The notes under the pieces were generated by a model. That model was not told the origin of the DNA and ran no database searches. It saw nothing but the letters and a program-made list of their open reading frames with translations. A stretch of DNA of 64,000 nucleotides from Methanocorpusculum petauri (GTDB lineage Archaea; Halobacteriota; Methanomicrobia; Methanomicrobiales; Methanocorpusculaceae): assembly GCF_026891975.1 (NCBI RefSeq), contig NZ_JAPTGB010000002.1, positions 82,801 to 146,800 on the forward strand, read 5' to 3'. Position numbers and translations under genes: made by a program. Of the stretch, positions 49,652 through 58,781 are shown piece by piece. How positions within the stretch are numbered: position 1 is the stretch's first letter; each line of letters opens with the position of its first letter.

Positions 49652-50209
49652 ATGAGTAAGAAGATTCTGATTTTAAACGGCAGTCCCCGTCCGAAGGGAA
49701 ATACGGCTGCATTGATTGATGCGTTTGCGTGCGGTGCGGAGTCTGCGGGACATTCTGTTACGCGGTTTGATCTGCAGAAGATGGATATTCATCCGTGTCT
49801 CGGCTGCTTCGGCGGGGGGAAGGATCCCGAGAGTCCGTGCGTTCAGAAGGATGCGATGGATGAGGTGTATCCGGTGTACCGCGAGGCGGATGTCGTGGTG
49901 TTTGCGTCCCCGATGTACTATTGGAGCGTGACGGCCCAACTGAAGACGGCGCTTGATCGTCTGTTTGCGGTGACGGAGTGTGATCCGAATTATCAGACGC
50001 CGCAGAAGGAGTGTGTTCTGCTGATGCCTGCGGAGGAGGATTCGGAGGAGAATTTTGCGCCGGTTGTGAGATATTACCAGAGTCTTCTGAAGAATCTCGG
50101 ATGGAAAAACAAAGGGATGGTTCTTGCGGGCGGTGTGCTGCATGCCGGCGATATTTCCGGCATGCCGGTTCTCACGGTGGCCGAGGAACTCGGGAGATCG
50201 ATTGTATGA
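49652..50209 (+). CDS. NADPH-dependent FMN reductase / flavodoxin-fold protein
   Basis: 185 residues from the ATG at 49652 (AGGATG upstream); the longer frame to 49580 is unsupported. The FMN phosphate loop is LILNGSPRPKGNTAAL, with CLGCFGGGKDPESPCVQKDAMDEVY (a Cys-containing loop usual in the iron-sulfur flavoprotein/reductase group) and VVFASPMYYWSVTAQLKTALDRLF. It lacks a CX2CX2CX4-7C cluster motif, so flavin only. Probably reduces quinone- or disulfide-type substrates, or handles oxygen. Stop overlaps the next start (ATGA), giving a coupled pair. Confidence 0.88.
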   Translation: MSKKILILNGSPRPKGNTAALIDAFACGAESAGHSVTRFDLQKMDIHPCLGCFGGGKDPESPCVQKDAMDEVYPVYREADVVVFASPMYYWSVTAQLKTALDRLFAVTECDPNYQTPQKECVLLMPAEEDSEENFAPVVRYYQSLLKNLGWKNKGMVLAGGVLHAGDISGMPVLTVAEELGRSIV

Positions 50210-50826
50210 AGGTTTTGCTGATCAACGGGAGTCCGCACAAGGAGGGCTGCACGTTTACGGCGCTTTCGGAGGTTGCAGGGGCACTGAACCGCCGCGATAT
50301 TGCGACGGAGATTTTTCATATCGGTACCAGACCGATCGCGGGATGTGTTGCCTGCGGGAAATGTGCTGAGACGAAGCGGTGCGTGTTTGATGATAAGGTG
50401 AATGAGGTGTTGGACCGTCTTGACGAGTACGATGCGATTGTTGTGGGTTCTCCGGTGTACTATGCGGGGCCGGCAGGACAGCTGACGGCGTTTCTTGACC
50501 GTCTGTTTTTCCTTAAGGAGGATCTTATGGCGGGAAAGCCGGGTGCTGCGGTGGTGTCCTGCCGCCGTGGCGGAGCGACGGCTGCGTTTGATCGTTTGAA
50601 CAAGTACTTTACGATCAGTAATATGCCGATCGTGTCGTCGCAGTACTGGAATATGGTACACGGTTCAACGCCTGAGGATGTCCGGCAGGATCTGGAGGGG
50701 CTGCAGGTTATGCGGACGCTGGGAGAGAATATGGCGTGGCTTCTGCGGTGTATTGAGGCTGGCAGAAAAGCAGGAGTGCCTGCGCCGGTGTACGAGGAGC
50801 ATCTGTGGACGAATTTTATCCGGTAA
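50206..50826 (+). CDS. NADPH-dependent FMN reductase / iron-sulfur flavoprotein-like
   Basis: 206 residues from the ATG at 50206, coupled to the previous reductase. LLINGSPHKEGCTFTAL is the flavin phosphate loop; GCVACGKCAETKRCVFDD has a CxxCxxC...C pattern suggestive of an iron-sulfur flavoprotein cluster; IVVGSPVYYAGPAGQLTAFLDRLFF follows. Likely an electron carrier or reductase in oxidative-stress protection, consistent with the nearby peroxiredoxin. The C-terminal helix ends EEHLWTNFIR. The pair are divergent paralogues. Confidence 0.88.
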   Translation: MKVLLINGSPHKEGCTFTALSEVAGALNRRDIATEIFHIGTRPIAGCVACGKCAETKRCVFDDKVNEVLDRLDEYDAIVVGSPVYYAGPAGQLTAFLDRLFFLKEDLMAGKPGAAVVSCRRGGATAAFDRLNKYFTISNMPIVSSQYWNMVHGSTPEDVRQDLEGLQVMRTLGENMAWLLRCIEAGRKAGVPAPVYEEHLWTNFIR

Positions 50827-50849
50827 TTTTTCAACTTTCCCCTGGAGGG

Positions 50850-51165
50850 TTAGGGATCGAGAATAATTCGGTCTTCCCAGAGAAAATAGCAGACATCCAG
50901 AATGATCTTTTTTTCGGCGGGAATGGTGTGGGCAACACAGCTTTTTTTCGGGAAAAGATCGCCTCAAGTGTACAAAGTTCCGGTAGATTCAGCAGTACCT
51001 CAACTGCCTCCCGGCTACATGAGTATGTGGTAACGTCGACGACATTTTTCCGGTACTCTTCGGTTGGCCACTGTTCTGGATTTTTTGGATCGACTGTGTC
51101 TGGAATTTTCCAGAATAATAGATCATGCTCTATTTTTTCTGCTCTTCCTTTTTTTGAACGAGGGA
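50850..51165 (-). pseudogene. frameshifted gene remnant, unrecognised family
   Basis: The minus strand reads HDLLFWKIPDTVDPKNPEQW, PTEEYRKNVVDVTTYSC, LPELCTLEAIFSRK with protein-like composition. An A7 run (in GAAAAAAAGC) then separates it from SCVAHTIPAEKKIILDVCYFLWEDRIILDP in another frame, ending at a stop at 50850. Joining the two frames at the A7 run gives about 104 residues. No start is found before the right side meets the regulator fragment at 51170. Family not recognised. Confidence 0.5.
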
Positions 51166-51169
51166 GAAT

Positions 51170-51553
51170 GTGTCGCAGTACGGGAATATTTTCTTGAATG
51201 AACAAAGAATACACAAAGGCAAGGGTAAACTTGTGCACTGTTACTATCCGGCAGGTACTCCTCCTTCCCCTCAGGATGATCCGGGCTGGAAACTTCTTGA
51301 AAATCAATGCAGGCAAATGATCTTTCACCCAATACTTGAACATCCTGACATCTCTCAAAAGCAGATCAGCAGAAGTACTGATATCCCGGTAACCACACTT
51401 CGATGGCATCTTGCCCGGCTACAAAAACCACGTGTCATAACATTTGAAAAAAATCTGAACATCACCTGTTACCTTATCCCTCCCTCATTTGCGGAGAAGT
51501 ACCGTTCCATTATGGAAACTATCGGAACTGTATCCTCTCTTCCATTTGCTTGA
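51170..51553 (+). pseudogene. 5'-truncated winged-helix regulator
   Basis: 127 codons from a GTG with no ribosome site. It begins QYGNIFLNEQRIHKGKGKLVHCYYP, usually internal in double winged-helix regulators of these archaea, then FHPILEHPDISQKQISRSTDIPVTTLRWHLARLQKPRVI (second winged helix) and stops at 51553. The N-terminal membrane helix and first winged helix are missing. It meets the remnant on the opposite strand at about 51165, so both have lost their 5' ends at one junction. It could still be expressed as a small HTH protein. Confidence 0.55.
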
Positions 51554-51654
51554 TCGAATACCCTTTTTCTGATCTTTCTGTACTGTACTTTTCAGTACAG
51601 TACATAGAAGGAAGAATAGTAGATGGAGATACATATCTGATGAAAATTATCCCT

Positions 51655-52956
51655 TTACTCAATCTCCGTTTTGTTCTCCCGAAACACCACATGTTCCAGC
51701 AGCATCACTGCGACCGTTCCCGCCACAAATCCGTTTGCGAGTACGGGCCGGACAACTGCCGGAATCGCTGCAACCGCCGCTTCCGGCAGAAACGAAAACG
51801 TTGCCGCGATCAGAATGGAAAAACCGATCACAATCCCGCTGTTGAAGGAGAACATTCCGCGTCCTTCGTGTTCTATCAGGACACCAAGTGCTGCGGAAAG
51901 CTGGCTGGTCATGATGAAGATCAGAAGACATCCCGTAATCACGGTCGGGATGGTGATGATAAGCGAGATCACCGGCGGGAGTGCGGCGCAGACGATCATC
52001 AGTGCGCCTGCGGCGAGCAGGGGATACCGGCTTGCATTCTTTGTGTCAAGGATCATGCCCGAGGAGATTGAGTAGTTGACACCGCCGATGACACCCGCCC
52101 CGCCGGAAAGCATGTTCATGATGCCCGTGATAGTAATACCGCGGCGGAGCTGTCCCTCCGTCTCCGCCGCCGGGACTTTAGCCACTTCGCCAACGCCCCG
52201 GATACTGCCAATGTCGTTGACGATTAAGGCAATGTAACAGATGAACACCGAAAGGATAACTCCGGGTGCGGCGATTGGAGAAAGCAGGAGACCTTCGGTG
52301 AACGGAACGGTCCCCTCCGCACCAAACGAGATCATTGTTCCCGGAAAACAGATGAGGGCTGCAACTGTTCCGAAGAGGAGTACCCACAGCATAAGCGTCG
52401 CCCGCCAGAATCCTTTGAGGCGGTGATTGAGGGCGAAGATCAGAATCAGCAGAACAAATGCGAAGATCAGTTTTCCGGCCATACTTCCCGGCTGGCCGGG
52501 ATCTGTGATGAGGTTTGCAAAGGTGGGGACGAGTGTTAACGGGATTAAGGTAAGGACGGTTCCGATTACACGGGGCGTGAACAGTTTTGCAATTCTTGGA
52601 AGAAGGCCGGTGCGGGCGATCACAATCCCGGCTGCACCGCAGAGAACAAGGGCGGTGGAAAATGCCGCGGGGGCAAAATCGGTCGCAGCAACCGCCGCGG
52701 TCAGCAGAATTGCGGACGGCCCGTAGATTGCAGGGAGCCGGTGGCCGAAGATGACCTGCAGAATTACTGCAACACCGGTGATGACGAGAAGCTTCTGGGC
52801 GTACCAGACCGCTTCCGCTGGGGTTGCGTTATAGAGTCCTGCTACAACGTTCGCAAAGATGATGACGAAGGCTGCGGAGCAGATCGTCCACATGAGGCCG
52901 GAGGTTGCCATCTCTTTTGCGGGAACGCGATCGTTGACATTGTAGCGGAAGGTCAT
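51655..52956 (-). CDS. uraA: uracil/xanthine permease (NCS2, UraA-like)
   Basis: 433 residues, 14-helix NCS2 nucleobase:cation symporter. MTFRYNVNDRVPAKE at the start; IYGPSAILLTAAVAA (helix 3 half-helix motif); SIRGVGEVAKVPAAETEGQLRRGITITGIMNMLSGGAGVIGGVNYSISSGMI, which includes the conserved Glu and the QNxG-type NYS loop; and NSGIVIGFSILIAATF. Imports uracil or xanthine with H+. Its promoter probably lies in the dispersed repeat at 53065-53202, whose TATA-like box is 140 bases before the ATG. A convergent fragment lies downstream. Confidence 0.9.
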   Translation of the reverse strand: MTFRYNVNDRVPAKEMATSGLMWTICSAAFVIIFANVVAGLYNATPAEAVWYAQKLLVITGVAVILQVIFGHRLPAIYGPSAILLTAAVAATDFAPAAFSTALVLCGAAGIVIARTGLLPRIAKLFTPRVIGTVLTLIPLTLVPTFANLITDPGQPGSMAGKLIFAFVLLILIFALNHRLKGFWRATLMLWVLLFGTVAALICFPGTMISFGAEGTVPFTEGLLLSPIAAPGVILSVFICYIALIVNDIGSIRGVGEVAKVPAAETEGQLRRGITITGIMNMLSGGAGVIGGVNYSISSGMILDTKNASRYPLLAAGALMIVCAALPPVISLIITIPTVITGCLLIFIMTSQLSAALGVLIEHEGRGMFSFNSGIVIGFSILIAATFSFLPEAAVAAIPAVVRPVLANGFVAGTVAVMLLEHVVFRENKTEIE

Positions 52957-53064
52957 GTCTGTGGATTAGTTTTGCCGCGGAGTGTTATAATGGCATGTAC
53001 CCGGCGGGTTTTATTCCGGGAAAACACGGGAGATGCCTCTGACTTTCCGGTCTGATAGGAAACC

Positions 53065-53202
53065 GGGGCACTTTCAGTACGCGCGGTCGGGGGTTTATAT
53101 GTCCCCGTAGCATACTCTATTTTGTAACACCCCTCGAGACAGCGGTCCTCTGACAGTACCCGCGGTTTTGGTCCTTCACGAGTCCCTGCCTCACCTACTC
53201 TT
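53065..53202 (-). repeat. dispersed ~138-bp repeat, copy A (carries a promoter)
   Basis: About 80% identical by eye to 56646-56782. The most conserved block is GGGCACTTTCAGTACGCGCG and the following run to the TATA; a GTAACACCCC block and CTCTGACAGTACCC then TTTTGGTCCTTCA are further matching blocks. On the minus strand it contains ATATAAAC (53092-53100) that could serve the uraA gene. A stretch of open frame crosses it but without protein features. Confidence 0.75.
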
Positions 53203-53285
53203 TTCGCAAGGATTGTGCTGAAGGTCCTGTTGTGCGGTACGCGGGAGTGAAAGACGGGCCGCTTCCGGGGATGTTCTGAAGAGTC

Positions 53286-54599
53286 ATGTTTTTTGGTCTG
53301 GTCTGCGGAACTATCTGTGTGCAAAACAGATCGTTTTCAGTGTCGTGTCTGGATGCCGCCCAGTACAGTCCGGAGCACGGGACGTACATAATACAGTGCA
53401 TACTGGAGTGTTACGGGAGGTTCGATCTTCCCCGTCTTGCATCAGCCGTGCGGCGGGTGGTACAGGCGGTTCCGCTTCTTTCTTCGCGGTATGTGTGTGA
53501 GAATGGTGTTCCGGTACGGTGGGAACCGGTTGAGGAACTGCCGGAGCTGGTGTCGGTGAGTTTCCGGCCCGTCCTTGCCGAGGCAGCGGCTCCGCGCCGA
53601 ATGGAAGGACGCCCGCCGCTTCACATAACCGTCTGCCGCGGAGACGGAAACGATGATCTGCTCGTTGTCATGGATCACGTGGCTGCGGATGCCCGGGGAA
53701 TGTTTGTTGTCCTCTCCCTTATTGCGGATGCGTACGCCGGCCGGGAGATTGCCGTACCCGATCAGCCGGAGGAGCGCGGCATCGCAAAACTTTTTCAAAA
53801 TATTTCCGCCGGAGAACTCCGGACTGTTGCAAAACGATCGCAGGAGCCGGTTGTCTCACTCTTTCCGTGGGCTTCCCCGTTTGCAAAACCATGTACCGTT
53901 TCGCCGATTCGGATTGTACACAAAACGATCTCCTCCGGGGATTTTTCCCGGATACATGCTGCTGCCCGCAGTTCCGGTGCGACCATTCAGGATGTGCTGA
54001 TGGCCGCGTTCGCCTCCGCCCTTCGGACGCTTGGGGCATCCGTCCCTGTCCCTCTCGAATCGACGATGGATCTGCGTCCCGCACTTGGTCCGGGAGCAGG
54101 CGGGTGGATCGGGAATTTTTCGGCAAACTACCGGCTGGCGATCTCTCCCGCAAACGATCTGCGGGAAACTGTTTCGCAGGCAGCAGTACTCGGCAGAACG
54201 TTCAAGGCGAATCATCCTGCGGTGGCGTGTGCACTCCGGTTTCTGGATCCGGCAGTCCGCAATCGCATGGATATCCGGCTGCCGGAGGATGACCCGGGAT
54301 TGGATCTTCGCTGCCCGTTTCTTTCCAACGTCGGCGTGATTCCACCTTCTGCCGGATCATTTGGGAGGGACGTTACGGTCTCCGCGGTGTGGACCGTGAC
54401 GGATTTTGTTTCCGGGCGCTATCCGTCACTTGTCGCGGGAACGTGGAACGGCAGCCTGCATCTTGCCGCTGCCGTCGCTTCCGGTGACATGTCTGCGGAT
54501 TGCATTTTTGATCTGATGATCGGCACTCTCCATCGGTTTACCAGACGACAAGCCGGTCTTCCGGATCAAGATACATTCCGTCTTCCGATGTCACGTTAA
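53286..54599 (+). CDS. stand-alone condensation/acyltransferase-domain protein
   Basis: 437 residues; a GTG at 53319 (VQNRSFSV) is an alternative start. It has the chloramphenicol-acetyltransferase-like fold of NRPS condensation domains and related acyltransferases: VVMDHVAADARGMF (HxxxD-type active site, about 130-143), MDLRPALGPGAGGWIGNFSANY near 270-290 (the DFGWG-region counterpart is degenerate) and a second-half core FLSNVGVIPP. No adenylation or carrier domain is attached or nearby. Could acylate a lipid, sugar or alcohol. The 3' end overlaps the convergent M13 peptidase gene by 62 bp. Confidence 0.75.
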   Translation: MFFGLVCGTICVQNRSFSVSCLDAAQYSPEHGTYIIQCILECYGRFDLPRLASAVRRVVQAVPLLSSRYVCENGVPVRWEPVEELPELVSVSFRPVLAEAAAPRRMEGRPPLHITVCRGDGNDDLLVVMDHVAADARGMFVVLSLIADAYAGREIAVPDQPEERGIAKLFQNISAGELRTVAKRSQEPVVSLFPWASPFAKPCTVSPIRIVHKTISSGDFSRIHAAARSSGATIQDVLMAAFASALRTLGASVPVPLESTMDLRPALGPGAGGWIGNFSANYRLAISPANDLRETVSQAAVLGRTFKANHPAVACALRFLDPAVRNRMDIRLPEDDPGLDLRCPFLSNVGVIPPSAGSFGRDVTVSAVWTVTDFVSGRYPSLVAGTWNGSLHLAAAVASGDMSADCIFDLMIGTLHRFTRRQAGLPDQDTFRLPMSR

Positions 54600-56583
54600 A
54601 CGTGTCATAGAACTCCTGCACCTGCTGAACGTTCACATTCGTCCGCACATATCCCGGCGGGTGTTCATCCGTTTCCAGAATTATCCTGCCCATCTGTTCC
54701 GGATACATCCTCCGCCAGATGTGCGAGAAGGACGTAAAGAACTCCTCGTAATCGAACCCATCGATTGTACGTGCGATATCCATCGTACAGGCGAGACCGC
54801 CGAGATCGGCAACCGTTTCTCCGATGGTCAGTTCTCCGTCCACACTCTCGTCCGGATACGGCATGATGGTTTCATAGTATGCCGCAACCGTTGCGGTATG
54901 GTTCCGGAATGCGTCCCGATCCGCATCCGTCCACCAGTTCCGACGATTTCCGTCCTTGTCGTACTGGCTGCCGGTCGGATCAAAAGCATGCGTAAACTCA
55001 TGACCAATGATCATACCGATTCCTCCGAGCTGTGACGCATAGGATCCTTTCGGATCATAGAAGACTCCTCCGAGGATTCCTGCCGGAATATTGATGGAGT
55101 TACTCTCCGGACTGTAGAAGGCGTTGACCTCCTGCGGCATACACTCCGACCATTCACCTTTGACAACTGTTGTTCCGATCTTCTGTTTCTGGCGGTTTGC
55201 TTCGAACTCGGCAATTTTGATGATATTTTCTGCGGCGCTTCCGCCTTCGGCAGAACTCAGGAGTTCAAGAGTTGAGTAGTCAGTCCAGACGTCCGGATAC
55301 CCGACACGAATCGCGATTGCGTCAAGTTTTTCGATTGCTGCACCCCGGCTCTCATTCGTGAGCCAGTCGGTACGGATAAGCCGCTGCTTGAGTGTCTCGC
55401 GGACGCGTTCGATCATTTCGATAATGTCGGTTCTGGTCTCCTCGGTGAAGTAGGCGTCCACATACACCCTGCCGGTTGCCATGCCGAGTTTCGTATTGAA
55501 GGCGTCGTATGCCATCTGTTCGGGAGTTTTTGTTCCGCTGATGCCGTACTTGGCGATGATTCGTTCGTTGTAGATGTCAAGGCATTTCTGATCCAGATAC
55601 TGGGCTGTTTCTTTGAGCGTGTTCTGGATAAGGATTCCTTTGAGTCCTTCGAGATTTTCTTCGGTGTAGGCAGCGTTGAGAGCAGTGAGCCACTGCGGTT
55701 CACTGAGTACGAAGAGGCTTCCTTTGTCGTATCCTTTTGTGGTGAGGATTTCAGCAAGCGGGTAGGAGGGAGACTCGGCTCTGAGCTGTTCGAGTGTCCG
55801 CGGATTGTAGATGAGATCGATACGGTTTTCGACGGTCAGGTCGGATGCGTTGCGGCGTCCGTCCGCTATTTGTGATTCGACCGCAAACACTGCCTCATTG
55901 AGTGCCTGTGCTTCTGACTGCGAGTATCCGGCGTGTACGAGGAGTTGTTCATAGGTGTGGTCGTTGTTCTGTTTTAGCTGTTTACCTGATTCGGTAAGAT
56001 TTTTGTACTCGTCTTTTCTGCCGAGGGAGAGTGCGACCGGATCGATTCCTATGATGTAGGCCGAGCTGTTTTTCGGATCAACGGTGACGGTGAGGATGGC
56101 AAGGGGATTTGCTATGTGATACTCGCTGTCGGTGAGCCAGGCAGAGAGTTCGTCAAGGGTGCTGATGTTTTTGATACGGGTGAGTTCCGGAAGAATCGGC
56201 TGCATGCCCTGTGCGTTTCGGGCGTCCATGTCTTTGACGGAGTTGTAGAGAGTGAGGATGAGGTCTTCCTCGTGGGTTTTCGGCGTGGTGATGTTGGTTA
56301 ACAGATGAAGAATTTCTGCCTGACGCTGTTCCTCAAGTTCGGCAAACGCAGTGATGATTGCTTCACCACTGGGGATTTCGCTCGTCCTGAGCCACTGGTG
56401 GTTGCTTGCAAGATGGAAGTCGTCCTGCAGTCTGCCGGGGTCGTTTGGAATGTTTCCGGCGAGATCGCTGTTGATCCAGGGTGTTCCGATGTACTCCTGG
56501 GTGGGCGGTACGGTGATGCAGCCGGCGGCGGTTGCAAGAATGAGTATGCAGAGGACAAGGAGTCCTGTCAGTAATTTATTCAT
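54538..56583 (-). CDS. M13-family zinc metallopeptidase lipoprotein (PepO/neprilysin-like)
   Basis: 681 residues. Signal sequence with a lipobox (LILATAAGC), so probably lipid-anchored outside the cell. Usual M13 layout: a helical N-domain, then NAFYSPESNSINIPAGIL, the zinc motif VIGHEFTHAFD with HExxH, GETVADLGG providing the third ligand (ExxxD), and a C-terminal RxxP-type VRTNVNVQQVQEFYDTFNV. Degrades oligopeptides, possibly for nutrition. GGGAGAG precedes the ATG; the promoter probably comes from the repeat at 56646-56782. Overlaps the condensation gene by 62 bp at the 3' end. Common in bacteria, less so in archaea. Confidence 0.93.
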   Translation of the reverse strand: MNKLLTGLLVLCILILATAAGCITVPPTQEYIGTPWINSDLAGNIPNDPGRLQDDFHLASNHQWLRTSEIPSGEAIITAFAELEEQRQAEILHLLTNITTPKTHEEDLILTLYNSVKDMDARNAQGMQPILPELTRIKNISTLDELSAWLTDSEYHIANPLAILTVTVDPKNSSAYIIGIDPVALSLGRKDEYKNLTESGKQLKQNNDHTYEQLLVHAGYSQSEAQALNEAVFAVESQIADGRRNASDLTVENRIDLIYNPRTLEQLRAESPSYPLAEILTTKGYDKGSLFVLSEPQWLTALNAAYTEENLEGLKGILIQNTLKETAQYLDQKCLDIYNERIIAKYGISGTKTPEQMAYDAFNTKLGMATGRVYVDAYFTEETRTDIIEMIERVRETLKQRLIRTDWLTNESRGAAIEKLDAIAIRVGYPDVWTDYSTLELLSSAEGGSAAENIIKIAEFEANRQKQKIGTTVVKGEWSECMPQEVNAFYSPESNSINIPAGILGGVFYDPKGSYASQLGGIGMIIGHEFTHAFDPTGSQYDKDGNRRNWWTDADRDAFRNHTATVAAYYETIMPYPDESVDGELTIGETVADLGGLACTMDIARTIDGFDYEEFFTSFSHIWRRMYPEQMGRIILETDEHPPGYVRTNVNVQQVQEFYDTFNVTSEDGMYLDPEDRLVVW

Positions 56584-56645
56584 GCTCTCTCCCGTTTCTG
56601 ATTGAGGTATCTTTTGGCAGATTTTTATTTAATGGTTTCCGGTCG

Positions 56646-56782
56646 GGGGCACTTTCAGTACGCGCGGTCGGGGGTTTATATGCCCTCGTGTCGTATTTTA
56701 TTTTGTAACACCCCAAAGGAGTTGCGGACCTCTGACAGTACCCGAGTTTTGGTCCTTCATGAGTCCCCTCCGCCCCCTTTTG
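56646..56782 (-). repeat. dispersed ~138-bp repeat, copy B (carries a promoter)
   Basis: Homologous to 53065-53202 in the same orientation and at a similar distance from a minus-strand gene start (63 bases to the M13 gene). The TATA-like CATATAAAC on the minus strand at 56674-56683 is 91 bases before that ATG. Its right end lies about 60 bases from where an adhesin gene is broken. Confidence 0.75.
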
Positions 56783-56839
56783 TTTCCTGCTGTCCGATGC
56801 AGTTTTTTTCTTTTGGTTCTTTCGAAGGTAGGTTCCTTC

Positions 56840-57226
56840 CGGTTTGTTCCAGCCGACGAGTCCCCCGGCGTAGTCCGCAGAGGTCGAGTTTATCATGATA
56901 TTCTTCAGGGTCAGGTTGCGTATCGTACCGTTTGAGCAGGCAAATATCCCAATTCCTACTCCTGACCCCTGATTCAGGGTAAGATGAGTGAGCGTATGCC
57001 CGTTGCCTTCGAATGTTCCAGTAAAGGGAGTATCCTCACTTCCCAGCGGGATGAAGGTGGCACCGGAGAGATCCAGATCATTGCTCAGATAATACGTGCC
57101 ATTGAGATCATTCTGTATCGCCTGCAGGTCTGTGACTGTGGTGATGTGGCTTTCGGTTGCTCCTGCCCCGGAGATACCACTGAAGAACAGAAGGACTGCT
57201 ATAAAAATGAGTATGAGTTTTTTCAT
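56840..57226 (-). pseudogene. 3'-truncated GLUG/adhesin-like surface protein
   Basis: 128 codons of convincing sequence. Signal peptide (MKKLILIFIAVLLFFSG...GATE), then LQAIQNDLNGTYYLSNDLDLSGATFIPLGSEDTPFTGTFEGNGHTLTHLTL, a right-handed beta-helix repeat, and STSADYAGGLVGWN, a GLUG motif. The frame then continues as low-quality sequence across the dispersed repeat to a stop at 56576. Full-length relatives are hundreds of residues longer, with many GLUG repeats. AAGGAAAG precedes the ATG and the gene follows 57243 by 16 bases. Confidence 0.75.
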
Positions 57227-57242
57227 GATGTCTTTCCTTCAG

Positions 57243-58526
57243 TTAGTCTTCTTTATATTTCTCACCATTCCATCGTATGGACAATGAGTGCCCGATTTTA
57301 TCAGGTGATGATGGCCCATTTACAAGACCATAATTCAGGGTGGAGAATGCATCCGCAGCATCGACAGAGTTTTTTGAGATGCAGTATTCATCTCCATTTC
57401 GAGCACTTTTTGAACTCACAACTCTCATACCAGCTTTGAAGGTATACATCTTCTCCCTGGTAGCACCCGCACCCAGACTGGAACCCGCACCAGTAAATGA
57501 GAGAGACCATTTCTCAACGGCATCCCTAGATACCTTCACTTCAGCAACTTTTTGAATCCACGCCAGTCCGACGCCCCCCGTTCCTATCGAACATTGTACT
57601 GTTTCCTCGTTGAAACAATTGCCCGGGGTATCATCACAGGCATTTGCGTTTGGAAGGTACTGTCCATGGCATGGATCTATACGCAGGAGCATTTTGTGAT
57701 TTTGATTAAAATTTAGACCTCCAACTGTGACCTGTCCAGGTGTCATTTGCACCTGAGCTGTGACGTAGAATTGGTCCTGCTTCTCATTCTGCGCTATATC
57801 ATCCCAATACCAATTAGAGGTTAGTTTGACTGTCCCCCACTCCCCATAGTCTATGGTGCCCGAAGTCTTCTGGGCAATCCACCCCGGTTCCTGAAGAGTT
57901 AATGGCACATTTGCTGCGTAGTCAACAATAGATGCACCCGCGATCTTCACCTTCTCGTTGGCGAAGTTCAGCCATTCATTTAGGTCCTCCTTGGCTGCTG
58001 CATAGGCCGTATCATTCGCATCCGCGGAAACGAAACATGTATACTCCATAATTTGCCCGGTGGGCAGTACCTGAAAACCATAAGCAGCGAGTTTCTGACC
58101 CTCAGGTACTTCAACACCTGGGAGACCCATATATCCTTCGGATCCTGGGGATGCAGATAACGCGCTCACAGATAGCTTTTTCCGTAGGTTCAGGGAATTC
58201 AGTGGCAGGGAAGAGCTAGACAAGGCAACGGGTGCCACAGTCCTTCCAAAATGTGAGATGTAGTTGCTCAGCGTAACATTCGATTGTTCAAACAGGTCTT
58301 CCGGTGAGAGATCAAATCCGCTCGCTGCAATGGTAAAATCAGCGGGGCCGTACATGGGACCTCCGTAGATCGTTGGTGTCTCAGTCCATGCCTCTCCATG
58401 ACCGAACTCATCGGCGGTAACAGGTGCGATGCAGACCGCGGCAAATACTATCGCAGCAAGTAAGACGGCAAAACAGGCATAACGCCTACCTCGCATCTCA
58501 TAGCATAATAATAATTTCACATTCAT
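57243..58526 (-). CDS. secreted protein of unknown family
   Basis: 427 residues. AAGGGAAGA abuts the ATG at 58526; MRGRRYACF at 58496 is a possible alternative start. Signal peptide (RYACFAVLLAAIVFAAVCIAPVTAD), then a mixed beta domain rich in Ser/Gly with CHGQYLPNANACDDTPGNCF (Cys cluster near 290-310, perhaps disulfides) and SIGTGGVGLAWIQKV. No transmembrane anchor follows, so it is probably released or bound to the surface. Not recognised. It opens a unit with the truncated adhesin gene downstream. Confidence 0.7.
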   Translation of the reverse strand: MNVKLLLCYEMRGRRYACFAVLLAAIVFAAVCIAPVTADEFGHGEAWTETPTIYGGPMYGPADFTIAASGFDLSPEDLFEQSNVTLSNYISHFGRTVAPVALSSSSLPLNSLNLRKKLSVSALSASPGSEGYMGLPGVEVPEGQKLAAYGFQVLPTGQIMEYTCFVSADANDTAYAAAKEDLNEWLNFANEKVKIAGASIVDYAANVPLTLQEPGWIAQKTSGTIDYGEWGTVKLTSNWYWDDIAQNEKQDQFYVTAQVQMTPGQVTVGGLNFNQNHKMLLRIDPCHGQYLPNANACDDTPGNCFNEETVQCSIGTGGVGLAWIQKVAEVKVSRDAVEKWSLSFTGAGSSLGAGATREKMYTFKAGMRVVSSKSARNGDEYCISKNSVDAADAFSTLNYGLVNGPSSPDKIGHSLSIRWNGEKYKED

Positions 58527-58781
58527 TCTTCCCTTTGGAATGCTGAATTCATTATATTGTTGATCTCAGACTAACATCTCGTCCTCTCAGATTTAAACCG
58601 AAAAACGAGTATTTCAGTCTAACACTGGATTTTTCCAAAGATACTCCTGATAAAATAAATCCAGACCGATCTCCTCCTCTTCTGTCACCCGTAAATTGTT
58701 TGCCTTGTCCACAACCCAGGCAAGGAAATATTTTAGTCCCTGACTCTTCTCTTTTTTTCTCTCTCCGCTCACATATATCGT

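Noticed and set aside
50100..50120. ORB-like GGAAAAACAAAGGGATGG in a reductase gene
   Set aside because: Inside coding sequence, lacks the dyad and has an interrupted G string.
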